64,000 nucleotides of DNA from Pseudomonas sp. G.S.17 (GCF_038096165.1 NZ_CP151076.1:1612001-1676000); one strand, 5' to 3'; shown: positions 9,603 through 20,257, counted from the first letter of the stretch. A program made the numbers and translations. Notes: generated by a model not told the origin, from the letters alone.

Positions 9603-10349
9603 ATGGCAGGTCATTCTAAGTGGGCGAACATCAAGCACCGCAAAGAGCGTCAGGATGCCAAGAAAGGCAAGATCTTCACCAAGTGGATTCGTGAGCTGAC
9701 CGTCGCTGCCCGTCAGGGCGGTGGTGATCCGGGCACCAACCCGCGTTTGCGTCTGGCGCTGGACAAGGCTCTGGGTGCCAACATGACTCGCGACACCATC
9801 GACCGCGCGGTTGCGCGTGGCGCCGGTGCTGCGGAAGGTGACGATGTTGAAGAGCTGGGTTACGAAGGTTACGGGCCAGGTGGCGTGGCGGTCATGGTCG
9901 AATGCATGACGGACAATCGCAATCGCACGGCGGCAGCGGTTCGTCATGCATTCGTCAAATGCGGTGGCAATCTGGGGACCGACGGTTCGGTTGCCTATCT
10001 GTTTGATCGCAAGGGGCAGATTTCCTTTGCCGCAGGCGTTGATGAAGACGCACTGATCGAAGCCGCCATGGAAGCCGATGCCGACGACGTGGTGACCAAC
10101 GAAGATGGCTCCATCGACGTATTCACGTCCTTCGCCGGTTTTTATGCCGTGCGCAACGCCCTTGAGGCCGCCGGTTTCAAGGCTACGGACGCCGAAATCG
10201 TCATGCTGCCGACCACCAGTGCCGTGCTGGATCTGGAAACCGCTGAAAAAGTCCTCAAGCTGATCGACATGCTCGAAGACCTGGATGACGTGCAGAACGT
10301 GTATTCCAACGCGGAAATTCCGGACGATGTCATGGAGCAGCTTGGCTGA
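9603..10349 (+). CDS. pmpR: YebC/PmpR family transcriptional regulator
   Basis: 248 aa, cytoplasmic, of the YebC/TACO1 family. The family start [14 protein letters not shown] is at 9603. The three-domain fold is intact and ends with [14 protein letters not shown]. In P. aeruginosa the orthologue PmpR represses the Pseudomonas quinolone signal regulator pqsR; more recent work assigns YebC proteins a role in translating proline-rich stretches. This species may lack PQS, so a general translation role is the safer reading. It sits between aspS and ruvC. Confidence 0.93.
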   Translation: MAGHSKWANIKHRKERQDAKKGKIFTKWIRELTVAARQGGGDPGTNPRLRLALDKALGANMTRDTIDRAVARGAGAAEGDDVEELGYEGYGPGGVAVMVECMTDNRNRTAAAVRHAFVKCGGNLGTDGSVAYLFDRKGQISFAAGVDEDALIEAAMEADADDVVTNEDGSIDVFTSFAGFYAVRNALEAAGFKATDAEIVMLPTTSAVLDLETAEKVLKLIDMLEDLDDVQNVYSNAEIPDDVMEQLG

Positions 10350-10427
10350 CAGCGTGCTGTCAGCGCTATACAGAAGCCGGAGATCCGACGCGGTGTTGCT
10401 CACATCGCTATCGGCCTCCGGCTTCTG
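10345..10427 (+). other. Two stem-loops in the pmpR-ruvC gap
   Basis: A tight hairpin GCTGACAG-CGTG-CTGTCAGC (10345-10364) covers the pmpR stop codon. Directly after it, CAGAAGCCGGAG (10371-10382) and CTCCGGCTTCTG (10416-10427) form a perfect 12-bp inverted repeat around 33 nt. The second lacks a good T-tract. Together they may process or attenuate the transcript before ruvC. Confidence 0.6.
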
Positions 10428-10477
10428 CCTTTATGCTGCGCTCTTTGCTATGCGTCACTTCTCAAGCTGCAGGCGTT

Positions 10478-11002
10478 ATGACTCTTATTCTTGGTATCGA
10501 CCCCGGTTCGCGAATTACCGGCTATGGCGTGGTGCGTGACACCGGTCGCGGTTGTGTCTACGTGGCGTCGGGTTGCATCAGAACCGGAAGCGGCGAGCTG
10601 CACGAGCGCTTGCAGATTGTCTATCGCGGCGTGCGCGAGGTCATTCAAACCTACGGCCCGGTAACCATGGGCATCGAAAAGGTCTTCATGGCGCGCAACG
10701 CTGACTCGGCCCTCAAGCTGGGGCAGGCGCGGGGTGCGGCCATCGTTGCCGGCGCCGAGGAAAGCCTGGAAATCGCCGAGTACACCGCGACCCAGGTCAA
10801 GCAGGCGGTAGCGGGGACCGGCGGTGCGAATAAAGAGCAGGTCATGATGATGGTCATGCATTTGCTCAAGCTGACCCAAAAACCGCAGATCGATGCGTCG
10901 GATGCTCTGGCAATCGCCTTGTGCCACGCGCATACCCGATCCAGCCTGATTCCCCACGGCCTGGGGACTGCGCGAAGTCGCGGTGGCCGGTTGCGGTTAT
11001 AG
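10478..11002 (+). CDS. ruvC: Holliday-junction endonuclease RuvC
   Basis: 174 aa. RuvC dimers cut Holliday junctions symmetrically after RuvAB branch migration. The four catalytic acids are present: Asp8 (GIDPGS), Glu67 (MGIEKVF), Asp139 and Asp142 ([12 protein letters not shown]). The start [17 protein letters not shown] was chosen by family alignment; upstream in-frame codons are not conserved. It is first of the ruvC-ruvA-ruvB cluster, with a 119-bp gap before ruvA. Confidence 0.97.
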   Translation: MTLILGIDPGSRITGYGVVRDTGRGCVYVASGCIRTGSGELHERLQIVYRGVREVIQTYGPVTMGIEKVFMARNADSALKLGQARGAAIVAGAEESLEIAEYTATQVKQAVAGTGGANKEQVMMMVMHLLKLTQKPQIDASDALAIALCHAHTRSSLIPHGLGTARSRGGRLRL

Positions 11003-11121
11003 CGCAAGGGTCTGGCTGTGAATTATTTTTTGCTTGCAGGGCGTGTCACTCCTGCAATGATTGCGACCATTGATTTACCGTTGGCCCTGCCTGGGGTCGG
11101 CGCTATGAAAGGATCCGATAC

Positions 11122-11730
11122 GTGATTGGACGCTTACGCGGCTTTTTGGCCGAGAAACAGCCGCCGCATCTGGTGCTGGATGTCAACGGCGTCGGTTATG
11201 AGCTGGAAGTCCCCATGACTACACTCTATCGACTGCCGCATGTTGGCGAACCGGTGACGCTGCACACCCATTTGGTGGTCCGCGAAGACGCGCATCTGCT
11301 CTACGGTTTTTACGAAAAACGTGAGCGCGAACTGTTTCGCGAGCTGATCAGGCTCAATGGCGTCGGCCCGAAACTGGCGCTGGCCTTGATGTCGGGTCTG
11401 GAAGTCGACGAGTTGGTGCGTTGCGTGCAAGCTCAGGACACCTCGGCCTTGACCCGAATTCCGGGAGTGGGCAAGAAAACCGCCGAGCGCCTGCTGGTCG
11501 AGCTCAAGGACCGATTCAAGGCCTGGGAAACATTACCTGGCACTTTTACCCTGGTTTCCAATGGCCCGAACGTGCTGGAACCGGTAGCGTCAGCAGAGTC
11601 CGACGCGGTCAGCGCGCTGATTTCCCTGGGCTACAAACCTCAGGAGGCGAGTAAAGCCGTCTCCGCGATCAAGGAAAAAGACTTGAGCAGTGCTGATTTG
11701 ATTCGACGTGCCCTGAAGGGAATGGCTTAA
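11122..11730 (+). CDS. ruvA: Holliday-junction DNA-binding protein RuvA
   Basis: 202 aa. RuvA tetramers hold the four-way junction and load RuvB. Domain I is an OB-fold (1-62); domain II has tandem helix-hairpin-helix motifs ([15 protein letters not shown] and [13 protein letters not shown]); flexible linker; domain III (about 155-202, [21 protein letters not shown]) contacts RuvB. The start is GTG at 11122, preceded by AAAGGATCC. The next codon after its stop is the ruvB start. Confidence 0.97.
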   Translation: MIGRLRGFLAEKQPPHLVLDVNGVGYELEVPMTTLYRLPHVGEPVTLHTHLVVREDAHLLYGFYEKRERELFRELIRLNGVGPKLALALMSGLEVDELVRCVQAQDTSALTRIPGVGKKTAERLLVELKDRFKAWETLPGTFTLVSNGPNVLEPVASAESDAVSALISLGYKPQEASKAVSAIKEKDLSSADLIRRALKGMA

Positions 11731-12789
11731 GTGATTGATGCTGACCGCCTGATAACCGCCACTGGCGGCCGTGAACGTGACGAACAACTGGATCGCGCGA
11801 TTCGCCCCCTCAGCCTTGCCGACTACATTGGCCAGCCAACCGTGCGCGAGCAGATGGAGTTGTTCATCCAGGCCGCCCGCGGTCGCAACGAGGCCCTGGA
11901 TCACACGCTGATCTTCGGCCCGCCGGGCCTGGGCAAAACGACACTGGCCAATATCATTGCCCAGGAAATGTCGGTATCGATCAAAAGCACTTCCGGTCCG
12001 GTGCTGGAGCGACCGGGTGACCTGGCAGCGATCCTGACCAATCTGGAGCCCAATGACGTGCTGTTCATTGATGAAATCCACCGGTTGTCGCCGATTGTCG
12101 AGGAAGTGCTGTACCCGGCCATGGAAGACTTCCAGCTGGACATCATGATCGGCGAAGGTCCGGCCGCGCGCTCAATCAAGCTCGACCTGCCACCGTTCAC
12201 CCTGGTCGGCGCGACGACCAGGGCCGGGATGCTGACCAATCCGTTGCGCGACCGCTTTGGTATCGTCCAGCGTCTGGAGTTCTACAGCATCCCCGACCTG
12301 ACGACGATCGTGACCCGTTCGGCAGGGATTCTCGGCCTGCCCATCGAGCCGGAGGGCGCTTTCGAAATCGCCCGTCGCGCGCGGGGCACGCCACGTATAG
12401 CCAACCGGTTGCTGCGTCGCGTTCGGGATTTCGCCGAAGTGCGCGGCAACGGGCAAATCACCAAATCCATCGCCGACCTGGCGTTGAACCTGCTGGACGT
12501 CGATGAACACGGTTTCGATCACCAGGACCGGCGTCTGCTGTTGACCATGATCGAGAAATTCGACGGCGGTCCGGTGGGTGTCGACAGCCTGGCGGCGGCA
12601 ATCAGTGAAGAACGTCACACCATCGAAGATGTACTCGAACCCTATTTGATCCAGCAAGGCTATATCATGCGCACACCTCGCGGCCGTGTGGTCACGCGGC
12701 ATGCTTACCTGCACTTTGGTTTGAATCTGCCTTCACGGATGGGGGAAATGCCGGTCGCGGAAGATTTTGTCGAGAATAATGACAATTAA
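11731..12789 (+). CDS. ruvB: Holliday-junction branch-migration ATPase RuvB
   Basis: 352 aa AAA+ motor. Walker A GPPGLGKT at 63-70, Walker B FIDEIH at 112-117, sensor/arginine region GATTRAGML near 168. The C-terminal winged helix contains [30 protein letters not shown]. The GTG start directly abuts the ruvA stop, implying coupled translation. LexA control is common for ruvAB, but I did not identify a LexA box in the 119-bp ruvC-ruvA gap. Confidence 0.97.
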   Translation: MIDADRLITATGGRERDEQLDRAIRPLSLADYIGQPTVREQMELFIQAARGRNEALDHTLIFGPPGLGKTTLANIIAQEMSVSIKSTSGPVLERPGDLAAILTNLEPNDVLFIDEIHRLSPIVEEVLYPAMEDFQLDIMIGEGPAARSIKLDLPPFTLVGATTRAGMLTNPLRDRFGIVQRLEFYSIPDLTTIVTRSAGILGLPIEPEGAFEIARRARGTPRIANRLLRRVRDFAEVRGNGQITKSIADLALNLLDVDEHGFDHQDRRLLLTMIEKFDGGPVGVDSLAAAISEERHTIEDVLEPYLIQQGYIMRTPRGRVVTRHAYLHFGLNLPSRMGEMPVAEDFVENNDN

Positions 12790-12926
12790 AAAGCTGCCGA
12801 CCACCGATTTATTCGGGGTTTGCGTGGTCAGACTGGCAGTTGCGTGAATCTGACCGGGAATATCCTGCAAAACCTTGAAAAACAGTTGCCTGGCGGATTG
12901 GCAAGCTGAGGAGTAAGCACTAGAGT

Positions 12927-13394
12927 ATGCGCGCGCAAAACGGGGTTCAGTCGTTCGCACATCGTTGTCGGGTTTATTACGAAGACACCGATGCTGGCGG
13001 CATCGTCTATTACGTCAATTATCTGAAATTCATGGAGCGGGCTCGTACCGAGCGGCTGCGGGAATTGGGGTTCGCCCAATCCGCGCTGGCGGGGGAGAAC
13101 CTGTTGTTCGTCGTGCATTCCAGCGAGGCGCGTTATCACAAGCCGGCGCGATTGGATGACGAACTGCTGGTCAGCGCCGAAGTAATCGAATTGAACCGTG
13201 CCAGCCTGCGCTTCAAGCAACAGGTCAGGCGGGCTGCGGATGCAACGCTGCTCTGTGAAGGGCAGTTTTTGGTGGCGTGCGTACGCGCCGATAGTTTGAA
13301 ACCCCGGGCCATTCCCGAAGCTTTGCGTGCGGCCTTTGCCGACCAGAGCGGCGCGGGTACACATTCAGAGCAGGAGATAAAGCGTGGAAGCTAA
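12927..13394 (+). CDS. ybgC: Tol-Pal system acyl-CoA thioesterase YbgC
   Basis: 155 aa hot-dog thioesterase, first gene of the tol operon. The catalytic signature [24 protein letters not shown] lies at 17-40 with Asp22. E. coli YbgC hydrolyses short acyl-CoA and interacts with acyl-carrier protein. Its 3' end overlaps tolQ by 11 nt. A 137-bp gap after ruvB, with imperfect pairing of GACCAC and GTGGTC, may carry the tol promoter. Confidence 0.94.
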   Translation: MRAQNGVQSFAHRCRVYYEDTDAGGIVYYVNYLKFMERARTERLRELGFAQSALAGENLLFVVHSSEARYHKPARLDDELLVSAEVIELNRASLRFKQQVRRAADATLLCEGQFLVACVRADSLKPRAIPEALRAAFADQSGAGTHSEQEIKRGS

Positions 13395-14079
13395 CGTCGT
13401 CGACCATTCCTCCATGTGGAGTTTGGTCAGTAATGCCAGCGTCGTGGTTCAGTTGGTGATGCTGATCCTGGTGGCTGCTTCAGTCACTTCGTGGGTCATG
13501 ATTTTTCAGCGCAGCAATATGCTGCGCGCTGGACGGCGTGCGCTGGAAAGCTTCGAGGAGCGTTTCTGGTCCGGTATCGATTTGTCCAAGCTGTATCGTC
13601 AGGCCGGCAGCAACCCGGACCCTGATTCCGGTGTCGAGCAGATCTTCCGCGCTGGTTTCAAGGAATTCTCCCGCCTGCGTCAACAGGCCGGCGTCGATCC
13701 TGATGCGGTCATGGAAGGTGTGGCGCGTGCCATGCGCGTGGCTATTTCCCGTGAAGAAGAAAAACTTGAAGCCGGCCTGTCGTTTCTTGCCACTGTCGGC
13801 TCCACCAGCCCCTACATCGGCCTGTTCGGTACCGTCTGGGGCATCATGAACTCCTTCCGTGGCCTGGCTACCGCACAACAGGCGACACTCGCCACTGTTG
13901 CGCCGGGTATTGCCGAAGCCTTGATCGCAACAGCCATTGGCCTGTTCGCGGCGATTCCTGCAGTAATCGCTTATAACCGTTTCGCCGCTCGCAGCGAGAC
14001 CTTGATCAGCCGTTACTACACCTTCGCCGACGAATTCCAGGCCATCCTGCACCGTAAAGTGCACACCAGCGAAGAGTGA
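13384..14079 (+). CDS. tolQ: Tol-Pal proton-channel subunit TolQ
   Basis: 231 aa inner-membrane protein of the ExbB/MotA class. Three membrane helices are visible (about 15-40, 133-158, 168-195). The conserved pore region includes [13 protein letters not shown] and [25 protein letters not shown]. With TolR it turns proton flow into movement of TolA, which drives outer-membrane constriction at division. The start is GTG inside the ybgC 3' end. Confidence 0.96.
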   Translation: MEANVVDHSSMWSLVSNASVVVQLVMLILVAASVTSWVMIFQRSNMLRAGRRALESFEERFWSGIDLSKLYRQAGSNPDPDSGVEQIFRAGFKEFSRLRQQAGVDPDAVMEGVARAMRVAISREEEKLEAGLSFLATVGSTSPYIGLFGTVWGIMNSFRGLATAQQATLATVAPGIAEALIATAIGLFAAIPAVIAYNRFAARSETLISRYYTFADEFQAILHRKVHTSEE

Positions 14080-14093
14080 GCAGGTAATTCCCA

Positions 14094-14558
14094 ATGGCTT
14101 TAATCGCTCGAGATCGACGCAAAAAACGCAAGCCGACCGCTGAAATGAACGTGGTGCCGTACATCGACGTGATGTTGGTGCTGCTGGTCATCTTCATGGT
14201 CACTGCACCCATGATCAATCAGGGCGTGAAAGTTGATTTGCCCAAGGTCTCCAGTGAGGCTTTGCCGCAAGACAACAACAATCAGGTCCTGACCATTTCG
14301 ATCAAGGCTGACAAGACCTACTACTGGAACCTTGGCAGCGAAGTCGATACCGACAAGCAGATGGACAAGGCAATGACCCTGCCGCAGCTGACCTCGGCGG
14401 TGACCAAGATCGTCGCCTCCGGTCGTGAAGCGGGCAAGCAGACGCAGGTCTTCATTCGTGGTGACAAAACCGTTGATTACGGCTCGGTGATGGGCACGAT
14501 GGGCGGGTTGCAGAAAGCCGGGGTCGGCAATGTTGGTTTGATTACTGAGGCACCCTGA
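14094..14558 (+). CDS. tolR: Tol-Pal system protein TolR
   Basis: 154 aa, ExbD/TolR family. A short cytoplasmic tail with RRKKRKPTAEMNVVPYIDVMLVLLVIF carries the proton-accepting Asp in the single membrane helix (about 20-42). The periplasmic domain follows and may bind peptidoglycan. It starts 14 nt after tolQ, and its stop shares one nucleotide with the tolA start. Confidence 0.95.
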   Translation: MALIARDRRKKRKPTAEMNVVPYIDVMLVLLVIFMVTAPMINQGVKVDLPKVSSEALPQDNNNQVLTISIKADKTYYWNLGSEVDTDKQMDKAMTLPQLTSAVTKIVASGREAGKQTQVFIRGDKTVDYGSVMGTMGGLQKAGVGNVGLITEAP

Positions 14559-15670
14559 TGCAGCCAATTCGAGAGCCTTCCGCCTCGGAAAGCTACTTCT
14601 GGCCTGGTATCTGGGCCGTGGCCCTGCACATCCTGATTTTTGGCCTGCTCTTCGTCAGCTTCGCCATGACTCCGGATCTGCCGGAATCCAAGCCTATCGT
14701 TCAGGCAACGCTTTACCAGCTCAAATCCAAGAGCCAGGCGACGACCCAGACCAATCAGAAGATTGCCGGCGAGGCGAAGAAGTCCGCTGCGCGCCAGACT
14801 GAAGCCGAGCAGCTGGAACAGAAATTAGTCGAGCAGAAAAAGCAGGAAGCTGTAAAAGCTGCGGAACAAAAGAAAGAAGAGGCAGCTCAAAAAGCCGAGG
14901 AACAAAAGGCTGACGAAGCTGCACAGAAAGCTGAGCAGAAAGCAGAGGAAGCCAAGAAGGCCGATGACGCCAAGAAAGCCGACGATGCGAAAAAAGCTGA
15001 CGAAGCCAAGAAAGTGAATGACGCTAAAAAGGTCGAAGAGAAACAACTGGCTGACATAGCCAAGAAAAAAGCCGAAGAAGACGCCAAGAAAAAGGCTGAA
15101 GAAGACGCTAAGAAAGCCGCCGCAGAGGAAGCCAAGAAACAGGCTGCCGATGACGCGAAGAAAAAAGCGGCAGAAGACGCGAAGAAGAAAGCCGCAGAAG
15201 ACGCCAAGAAAAAAGCGACCGAAGACGCCAAGAAGAAATCCACAGCCGATGCGGCCAAGAAGGCGCAGGAAGCTGCGCGTAAATCGGCCGAAGAGAAAAA
15301 GGCTCAGGCCTTGGCTGATTTGCTCTCTGACAAACCGGAGCGGCAACAGGCGTTGGCGGACGAGCAAGGCGATGAAACGGCAGGTAGTTTCGATGATTTG
15401 ATTCGTGTTCGCGCTTCAGAAGGTTGGAGTCGACCACCGTCAGCGCGCAACAATATGTCGGTAATACTGCAGATCGGGATGCTGCCGGACGGTACGATAT
15501 CGTCTGTGTCGGTAGCCAAATCCAGCGGCGACGGTCCGTTTGACAGTTCTGCGGTAGCAGCGGTCAAGAATATTGGGCGTTTAACAGAAATGCAGGGCCT
15601 GAAGCCGGCTGACTTCGCTCCCTATCGTTCATTCAAGATGACATTCACACCTGGAGATCTAGCCTTGTGA
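14558..15670 (+). CDS. tolA: Tol-Pal system protein TolA
   Basis: 370 aa. Domain I: one N-terminal membrane anchor (about 17-40, [20 protein letters not shown]). Domain II: a long Ala/Lys/Glu helix (about 70-260) built of AKKAxEDAKKKA repeats that spans the periplasm. Domain III (about 278-370, with [21 protein letters not shown] before it) binds TolB/Pal and is the docking site of some colicins and phages. The repeat tract is low complexity at DNA level and could vary in length between strains. The last 4 nt overlap tolB. Confidence 0.95.
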   Translation: MQPIREPSASESYFWPGIWAVALHILIFGLLFVSFAMTPDLPESKPIVQATLYQLKSKSQATTQTNQKIAGEAKKSAARQTEAEQLEQKLVEQKKQEAVKAAEQKKEEAAQKAEEQKADEAAQKAEQKAEEAKKADDAKKADDAKKADEAKKVNDAKKVEEKQLADIAKKKAEEDAKKKAEEDAKKAAAEEAKKQAADDAKKKAAEDAKKKAAEDAKKKATEDAKKKSTADAAKKAQEAARKSAEEKKAQALADLLSDKPERQQALADEQGDETAGSFDDLIRVRASEGWSRPPSARNNMSVILQIGMLPDGTISSVSVAKSSGDGPFDSSAVAAVKNIGRLTEMQGLKPADFAPYRSFKMTFTPGDLAL

Positions 15671-16971
15671 TCAAGCTTTTTCGAGGATTGCTAGTAGTCG
15701 TTCTCTGTTGTGCAGCCACATTGGTCGCCGCAGATGAAAAGAACATTCTGGTCACCAGCGGCAGTGACCGTGCCACCCCGATTGCTGTCGTGCCGTTTGG
15801 CTGGCAGGGCGGGGCGGTGTTGCCTGAAGATATGGCGGAAATCGTCAGCAATGACCTGCGTAACTCGGGTTATTACTCGCCTATTCCAAAGCAGAACATG
15901 ATCAGCTTGCCGACCCAGGCCAGCGAAGTCATTTTCCGTGACTGGAAAGCGCTGAATGCGCAATACGTGATGGTAGGCAATATTGTTCCTGCTGGCGGTC
16001 GTCTGCAGATTCAATACGCCTTGTTCAACGTCGCGACCGAACAGCAAGTGTTGACCGGTAATGTTTCGGGGACCAACGATCAACTGCGCGACATGGCGCA
16101 CTACATCGCTGACCAGTCCTTCGAAAAGCTGACCGGCATCAAAGGCGCGTTCTCTACCCGTATGCTGTACGTGACGGCTGAGCGTTTCTCGGAAAACAAC
16201 ACCCGCTTCACTCTGCAACGTTCGGATTACGACGGTGCCCGTGCAGTGACGCTGTTGCAGTCCCGTGAGCCGATCCTGTCGCCGCGTTTTGCACCGGATG
16301 GCAAGCGCATCGCGTATGTATCGTTTGAACAGAAGCGTCCACGTATCTTCGTTCAACATATCGATACCGGTCGCCGTGAGCAGATCACCAACTTCGAAGG
16401 CCTCAATGGCGCGCCTGCATGGTCGCCGGATGGCAGCAAGCTGGCGTTCGTGCTGTCCAAGGATGGCAACCCGGAAATCTACGTGATGAACCTGGCTTCC
16501 CGTGCCTTGAATCGCGTGACCAATGATTCTTCGATCGATACCGAACCGTTCTTCGGCAAGGATGGCTCGACGATTTACTTCACATCGGATCGTGGCGGCA
16601 AGCCACAGATCTATAAAACCAACATCAGTGGTGGCGGTGCCGAGCGAGTTACCTTTATTGGTAACTACAACGCTAACCCGAAATTATCGGCCGATGAAAA
16701 GACGCTGGTAATGATTCACAGGCAGGACGGCTTCACGAATTTCAAGGTTGCAGTGCAAGATCTGGCCCGGGGAAGTGTAAAAATCCTCACAGATAGCAAC
16801 CTAGATGAGTCGCCTACTGTCGCACCCAACGGCACCATGGTAATCTACGCCACCCGCCAGCAGGGCCGGGGAGTCTTGATGCTCGTGTCCATTAATGGAC
16901 GCGTAAGGCTCCCGCTTCCTACCGCTCAAGGCGAAGTCAGAGAACCTTCCTGGTCCCCTTACCTGAACTGA
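15667..16971 (+). CDS. tolB: Tol-Pal periplasmic beta-propeller TolB
   Basis: 434 aa with a Sec signal peptide (residues 1-21, cut after LVAA). The N-terminal domain (about 25-165) is followed by a six-bladed WD/PD40 propeller with repeated [43 protein letters not shown] and [11 protein letters not shown] units. TolB shuttles between TolA and Pal. The start is GTG at 15667 within the tolA stop region (GTGA overlap). Confidence 0.96.
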   Translation: MIKLFRGLLVVVLCCAATLVAADEKNILVTSGSDRATPIAVVPFGWQGGAVLPEDMAEIVSNDLRNSGYYSPIPKQNMISLPTQASEVIFRDWKALNAQYVMVGNIVPAGGRLQIQYALFNVATEQQVLTGNVSGTNDQLRDMAHYIADQSFEKLTGIKGAFSTRMLYVTAERFSENNTRFTLQRSDYDGARAVTLLQSREPILSPRFAPDGKRIAYVSFEQKRPRIFVQHIDTGRREQITNFEGLNGAPAWSPDGSKLAFVLSKDGNPEIYVMNLASRALNRVTNDSSIDTEPFFGKDGSTIYFTSDRGGKPQIYKTNISGGGAERVTFIGNYNANPKLSADEKTLVMIHRQDGFTNFKVAVQDLARGSVKILTDSNLDESPTVAPNGTMVIYATRQQGRGVLMLVSINGRVRLPLPTAQGEVREPSWSPYLN

Positions 16972-17023
16972 CGCGGCGCTACACGTTTTGCTTAACACAC
17001 TGGGGTTCATTAGGAGTTTCAAG

Positions 17024-17524
17024 ATGGAAATGCTGAAGTTTGGTAAGTTTGCTGCGCTGGCTCTGGCCATGGCTGTAGCTGTAGGTTGCTCGTCCAAAGG
17101 CGGCGACAATGCCGGTGCAGGCGCTGCTGTTGATCCAAACGCTGGTTACGGCGCAAACACTGGTGCTGTTGACGGTTCCCTGAGCGAAGAAGCTGCTCTG
17201 CGCGCCATCACCACCTTCTACTTCGAATACGACAGCTCGGACCTGAAACCAGAAGCCATGCGCGCTCTGGATGTTCACGCCAAAGACCTGAAAGGCAATG
17301 GCGCTCGCGTCGTTCTGGAAGGCAACACCGACGAACGTGGTACTCGTGAGTACAACATGGCACTGGGCGAGCGTCGTGCGAAAGCCGTTCAACGCTACCT
17401 GGTACTGCAAGGTGTTTCCCCAGCTCAGCTGGAACTGGTTTCCTACGGCGAAGAGCGTCCAGTTGCTACCGGCAACGACGAGCAGTCCTGGGCTCAAAAC
17501 CGTCGCGTCGAACTGCGTAAGTAA
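17024..17524 (+). CDS. pal: Peptidoglycan-associated lipoprotein Pal (OprL)
   Basis: 166 aa outer-membrane lipoprotein. The signal ends in AVAVGC with lipidated Cys22. A Gly/Ala linker leads to an OmpA-like domain (about 60-166) with [13 protein letters not shown] and the diaminopimelate-binding region [19 protein letters not shown]. Known as OprL in P. aeruginosa. The ATG at 17024 follows TAGGAG, and the gene begins 52 nt after tolB. It anchors the outer membrane to peptidoglycan. Confidence 0.97.
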   Translation: MEMLKFGKFAALALAMAVAVGCSSKGGDNAGAGAAVDPNAGYGANTGAVDGSLSEEAALRAITTFYFEYDSSDLKPEAMRALDVHAKDLKGNGARVVLEGNTDERGTREYNMALGERRAKAVQRYLVLQGVSPAQLELVSYGEERPVATGNDEQSWAQNRRVELRK

Positions 17525-17530
17525 TTTGAC

Positions 17531-18352
17531 ATGCGAACGTGCCGACGTGCTCTAACCGTTTTGGCCCTCACCCTTCCACTTGTTGCGTGGGGTGCGGCTC
17601 CTGTGGTCGATAACAATTCTGGCTCTGCCAGCAGCAACAGTTATCCGCCAGCGGGTTATGGCACGTCCGGCGCCTATGCCGGGGGAGGGGTTTCGGCTCC
17701 TCCCTCGGCACAAGGTCAGCTGTTCATGCAGTTGCAACAAATGCAGGACGAAATCGCGCGTTTGCGCGGTATGGTCGAGGTCCAGCAAAACGATATCCAG
17801 CGCATGAAACAAGAAGCGCTCGAGCGGTATCAGGATCTGGATTCACGCATAGGAGCAGGCGGCCCAGCCGCAGCGGCTACCAATAATTCTCAACCCGGTG
17901 GCGGTGAAATCAACGCCAGCGGAGCACCTGTAGCGCCGGCGTCTCAAGCGCCCGCCGCAGGTACTGAAACGCCCGATCCGGCCAAGGAAAAGCTTTATTA
18001 CGAAGCTGCCTTTGACCTGATCAAGGCCAAGGATTTCGATAAGGCCAGCCAGGCTTTCACTGCTTTCCTGCGCAAGTATCCAAACAGTTCATACGCGGGC
18101 AATGCCCAGTATTGGCTGGGTGAAGTGAATCTGGCCAAAGGCGACCTGCAAGGCGCCGGTCAGGCATTTGCCAAGGTCAGCCAGCTTTATCCCAAGCACG
18201 CCAAGGTGCCGGACTCGCTGTACAAGCTCGCTGATGTCGAGCGCCGTCTCGGTCATACCGACAAGGTAAAAGGCATTTTGCAGCAGGTTGTCGCCCAGTA
18301 TCCGGGCACATCGGCTGCGCAGCTGGCGCAACGAGATCTGCAGCGTCTCTGA
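17531..18352 (+). CDS. cpoB: Cell-division coordinator CpoB (YbgF)
   Basis: 273 aa periplasmic protein. Signal peptide 1-22, a Gly/Ser/Pro-rich segment, a trimerising coiled coil (about 60-100, LQQMQDEIARLRGMVEVQQNDIQRMK), an Ala/Pro linker, and a C-terminal TPR domain (about 150-273, AAFDLIKAKDFDKASQAFTAFLRKYPNS). CpoB links Tol-Pal action to septal peptidoglycan synthesis by PBP1B. It starts 6 nt after pal and is the last tol-operon gene, followed by a terminator. Confidence 0.95.
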   Translation: MRTCRRALTVLALTLPLVAWGAAPVVDNNSGSASSNSYPPAGYGTSGAYAGGGVSAPPSAQGQLFMQLQQMQDEIARLRGMVEVQQNDIQRMKQEALERYQDLDSRIGAGGPAAAATNNSQPGGGEINASGAPVAPASQAPAAGTETPDPAKEKLYYEAAFDLIKAKDFDKASQAFTAFLRKYPNSSYAGNAQYWLGEVNLAKGDLQGAGQAFAKVSQLYPKHAKVPDSLYKLADVERRLGHTDKVKGILQQVVAQYPGTSAAQLAQRDLQRL

Positions 18353-18373
18353 CGTTCTGACCCGAAACTCAAG

Positions 18374-18399
18374 AAAGCCGCGCTTGTCGCGGCTTTTTT
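18374..18399 (+). terminator. Terminator of the tol-pal operon
   Basis: AAAGCCGCG, 5-nt loop, CGCGGCTTTTTT: perfect stem with T-tract, 22 nt after the cpoB stop. Confidence 0.93.
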
Positions 18400-18523
18400 C
18401 GTTAGAATTCGGCACCCGAAATTCCGGTATTTAATACGCTTCTCTGGATTCTGCGTGTGCAGGGTGCTTTGAAGTGCCTGACGGAGGCGGACGGCCTGTT
18501 TAGCTGTTACGCCCGTGGCCCCT

Positions 18524-19171
18524 ATGCAAGACACATTACGTATCACCGAAATCTTTTACTCGTTGCAGGGTGAAACGCGTACAGCTGGCCTGCCCACTGT
18601 ATTTGTTCGTCTCACTGGCTGCCCGTTGCGTTGCCAGTATTGCGACAGCGCCTACGCCTTCAGTGGCGGTACGATTCAAACGCTGGACGCCATTGTCGAG
18701 CAAGTGGCGAGCTACCGCCCTCGCTACATCTGCGTGACTGGCGGCGAGCCGTTGGCCCAGCCCAACGCCATTCCATTGCTCAAGCGGCTCTGTGATGCCG
18801 GTTACGAGGTTTCGCTGGAAACCAGCGGTGCCCTTGATATCTCGGCAGTGGACACCCGCGTCAGTCGCATCCTCGATCTCAAGACACCTGGCTCTTTGGA
18901 AGTCGCACGCAATCGTTATGAAAATATCGATCTGCTGACCCAGAGCGATCAGGTCAAATTCGTGCTGTGTTCGCGCGAAGACTACGACTGGGCGGTTTCC
19001 AAGCTGATTCAGTACGGTCTGGAGCGTCGTGCGGGCGAGGTGCTGTTTTCACCGAGCCACCATCAACTGAACGCTCGGGATCTGGCCGACTGGATCGTGG
19101 CCGACAACCTGCCTGTACGCCTGCAAATGCAGCTGCATAAATTTCTCTGGAACGATGAGCCGGGGCGCTGA
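18524..19171 (+). CDS. queE: 7-carboxy-7-deazaguanine synthase QueE
   Basis: 215 aa radical-SAM enzyme converting carboxy-tetrahydropterin to 7-carboxy-7-deazaguanine on the way to queuosine. The iron-sulfur motif is CPLRCQYC (Cys-x3-Cys-x2-Cys), followed by TGGEPLAQP. The start [17 protein letters not shown] is the usual family form; a GTG three codons upstream is an alternative. I saw no preQ1 riboswitch in the 120-bp leader. queC follows 1 nt after the stop, so the two form an operon. Confidence 0.95.
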   Translation: MQDTLRITEIFYSLQGETRTAGLPTVFVRLTGCPLRCQYCDSAYAFSGGTIQTLDAIVEQVASYRPRYICVTGGEPLAQPNAIPLLKRLCDAGYEVSLETSGALDISAVDTRVSRILDLKTPGSLEVARNRYENIDLLTQSDQVKFVLCSREDYDWAVSKLIQYGLERRAGEVLFSPSHHQLNARDLADWIVADNLPVRLQMQLHKFLWNDEPGR

Positions 19172-19172
19172 G

Positions 19173-19862
19173 ATGAGTGAATCAACCATGACTGAAAAAC
19201 GTGCGGTAATTCTGTTGTCTGGCGGCCTGGATTCGGCAACCGTCGTGGCCATGGCCCGGGCTGAGGGTTACGCCTGTTACACCATGAGCTTCGATTATGG
19301 CCAGCGCCATCGCTCGGAGCTCGATGCGGCGGCGCGCGTCGCCCGCGACCTTGGTGCTGTCGAGCACAAGGTGATCGGCCTGAATCTGAATGGCATGGGC
19401 GGCTCGGCGCTGACCGACAGCTCCATCGCTGTCCCGGAAACCCCTGGCGAAGGGATTCCGGTGACCTACGTTCCGGCACGCAATACGGTCTTCCTGTCGC
19501 TGGCCCTGGGCTGGGCAGAAGTGCTCGGCGCACGGGATATCTTCATCGGCGTCAATGCGGTGGATTATTCGGGTTACCCGGATTGCCGGCCGGAATTCAT
19601 CGAATCGTTCCAGCGCACGGCCAATCTGGCCACCAAGGCCGGCGTCGAAGGTAACGGCTTCACGATTCAGGCGCCGCTGCAGAATCTGAGCAAAGCCGAA
19701 ATCGTCCAGGCTGGAGTGCGTCTGGGCGTCGATTACGGCCTTACGGTTTCCTGCTATCAGGCGGACGATCAGGGCCGCGCTTGCGGCAAATGCGACAGCT
19801 GCCGCCTGCGCGCAGAGGGCTTCGCAAACGCCGGAATTACTGACCCAACCCGTTATTTTTAA
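19173..19862 (+). CDS. queC: 7-cyano-7-deazaguanine synthase QueC
   Basis: 229 aa from the ATG at 19173 ([12 protein letters not shown]); the second ATG at 19188 gives the commoner 224-aa form. QueC makes preQ0 from CDG, ATP and ammonia. The PP-loop [10 protein letters not shown] is near the N-terminus, and the zinc site is [17 protein letters not shown] near the C-terminus. Coupled to queE. Confidence 0.95.
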   Translation: MSESTMTEKRAVILLSGGLDSATVVAMARAEGYACYTMSFDYGQRHRSELDAAARVARDLGAVEHKVIGLNLNGMGGSALTDSSIAVPETPGEGIPVTYVPARNTVFLSLALGWAEVLGARDIFIGVNAVDYSGYPDCRPEFIESFQRTANLATKAGVEGNGFTIQAPLQNLSKAEIVQAGVRLGVDYGLTVSCYQADDQGRACGKCDSCRLRAEGFANAGITDPTRYF

Positions 19863-19880
19863 ATTAATTACAGTTAGGTG

Positions 19881-19908
19881 TTGAATTACTCATAGAAATC
19901 AGTAATAT
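19881..19908 (+). promoter_or_regulatory. Promoter of tRNA-Lys
   Basis: TTGAAT at 19881-19886, 16-bp spacer, TAATAT at 19903-19908. Transcription would begin about 10 nt before the tRNA 5' end at 19926. Confidence 0.65.
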
Positions 19909-19925
19909 ACGCGCCACGCAACAGA

Positions 19926-20001
19926 GGGTCGTTAGCTCAGTTGGTAGAGCAGTTGGCTTTTAACCAATTGGTCGTAGGTTCGAATCCCACACGACCCACC
20001 A
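19926..20001 (+). tRNA. tRNA-Lys (anticodon TTT)
   Basis: 76 nt with encoded CCA. Acceptor stem GGGTCGT pairs with ACGACCC; D-loop TAGCTCAGTTGGTAGAGC; anticodon loop CTTTTAA with anticodon TTT; T-arm GTAGGTTCGAATCCCAC. Its place after queC matches P. aeruginosa. A terminator follows 20 nt downstream. Confidence 0.98.
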
Positions 20002-20021
20002 TTTTTAGATGTAGTAGTTGT

Positions 20022-20065
20022 AAAGCTGTAAGGCCCGTGAAAATGTGGCCTTACAGCTTTTTTTT
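20022..20065 (+). terminator. Terminator of tRNA-Lys
   Basis: AAAGCTGTAAGGCC, loop, GGCCTTACAGCTTT followed by further Ts: a 14-bp perfect stem with a long T-tract. Confidence 0.95.
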
Positions 20066-20110
20066 GCGTCCGGTTTTTACCTCGCAGGTTCGGATCGGAT
20101 CCATCCAGTT

Positions 20111-20195
20111 GCAGCGAAGCTTGCCCGCGAATCAGGCGCCTCGGTGGGCCAGGCATACCGCGTTATCGTTCTTCGCGGGCAAGCCTCGCTCCAAC
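20111..20195. repeat. REP palindrome pair, copy 1 of a tandem doublet
   Basis: Inverted REPs of the family with core GCTTGCCCGCGAA / TTCGCGGGCAAGC, flanked outward by (G)GAGCGAGG-type ends, around a spacer of about 45 nt. The spacer (ATCAGGCGCC to GTTATCGTTC) recurs almost unchanged in the next copy. It lies between tRNA-Lys and the convergent mqo gene. Confidence 0.85.
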
Positions 20196-20257
20196 GAGAT
20201 AGAGCGACGTTTTGAGCGGGTCAGGGGGAAAACAAGCAGGCAGCAAAAGTCCATTCC

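Noticed and set aside
14800..15300. Repetitive tract in tolA as a possible unstable repeat array
   Set aside because: It is the normal Ala/Lys/Glu helical domain of TolA encoded by similar codons, not an independent repeat element.
18400..18523. A preQ1 riboswitch upstream of queE
   Set aside because: The short leader lacks the C-rich loop and A-rich tail pairing of preQ1 aptamers.
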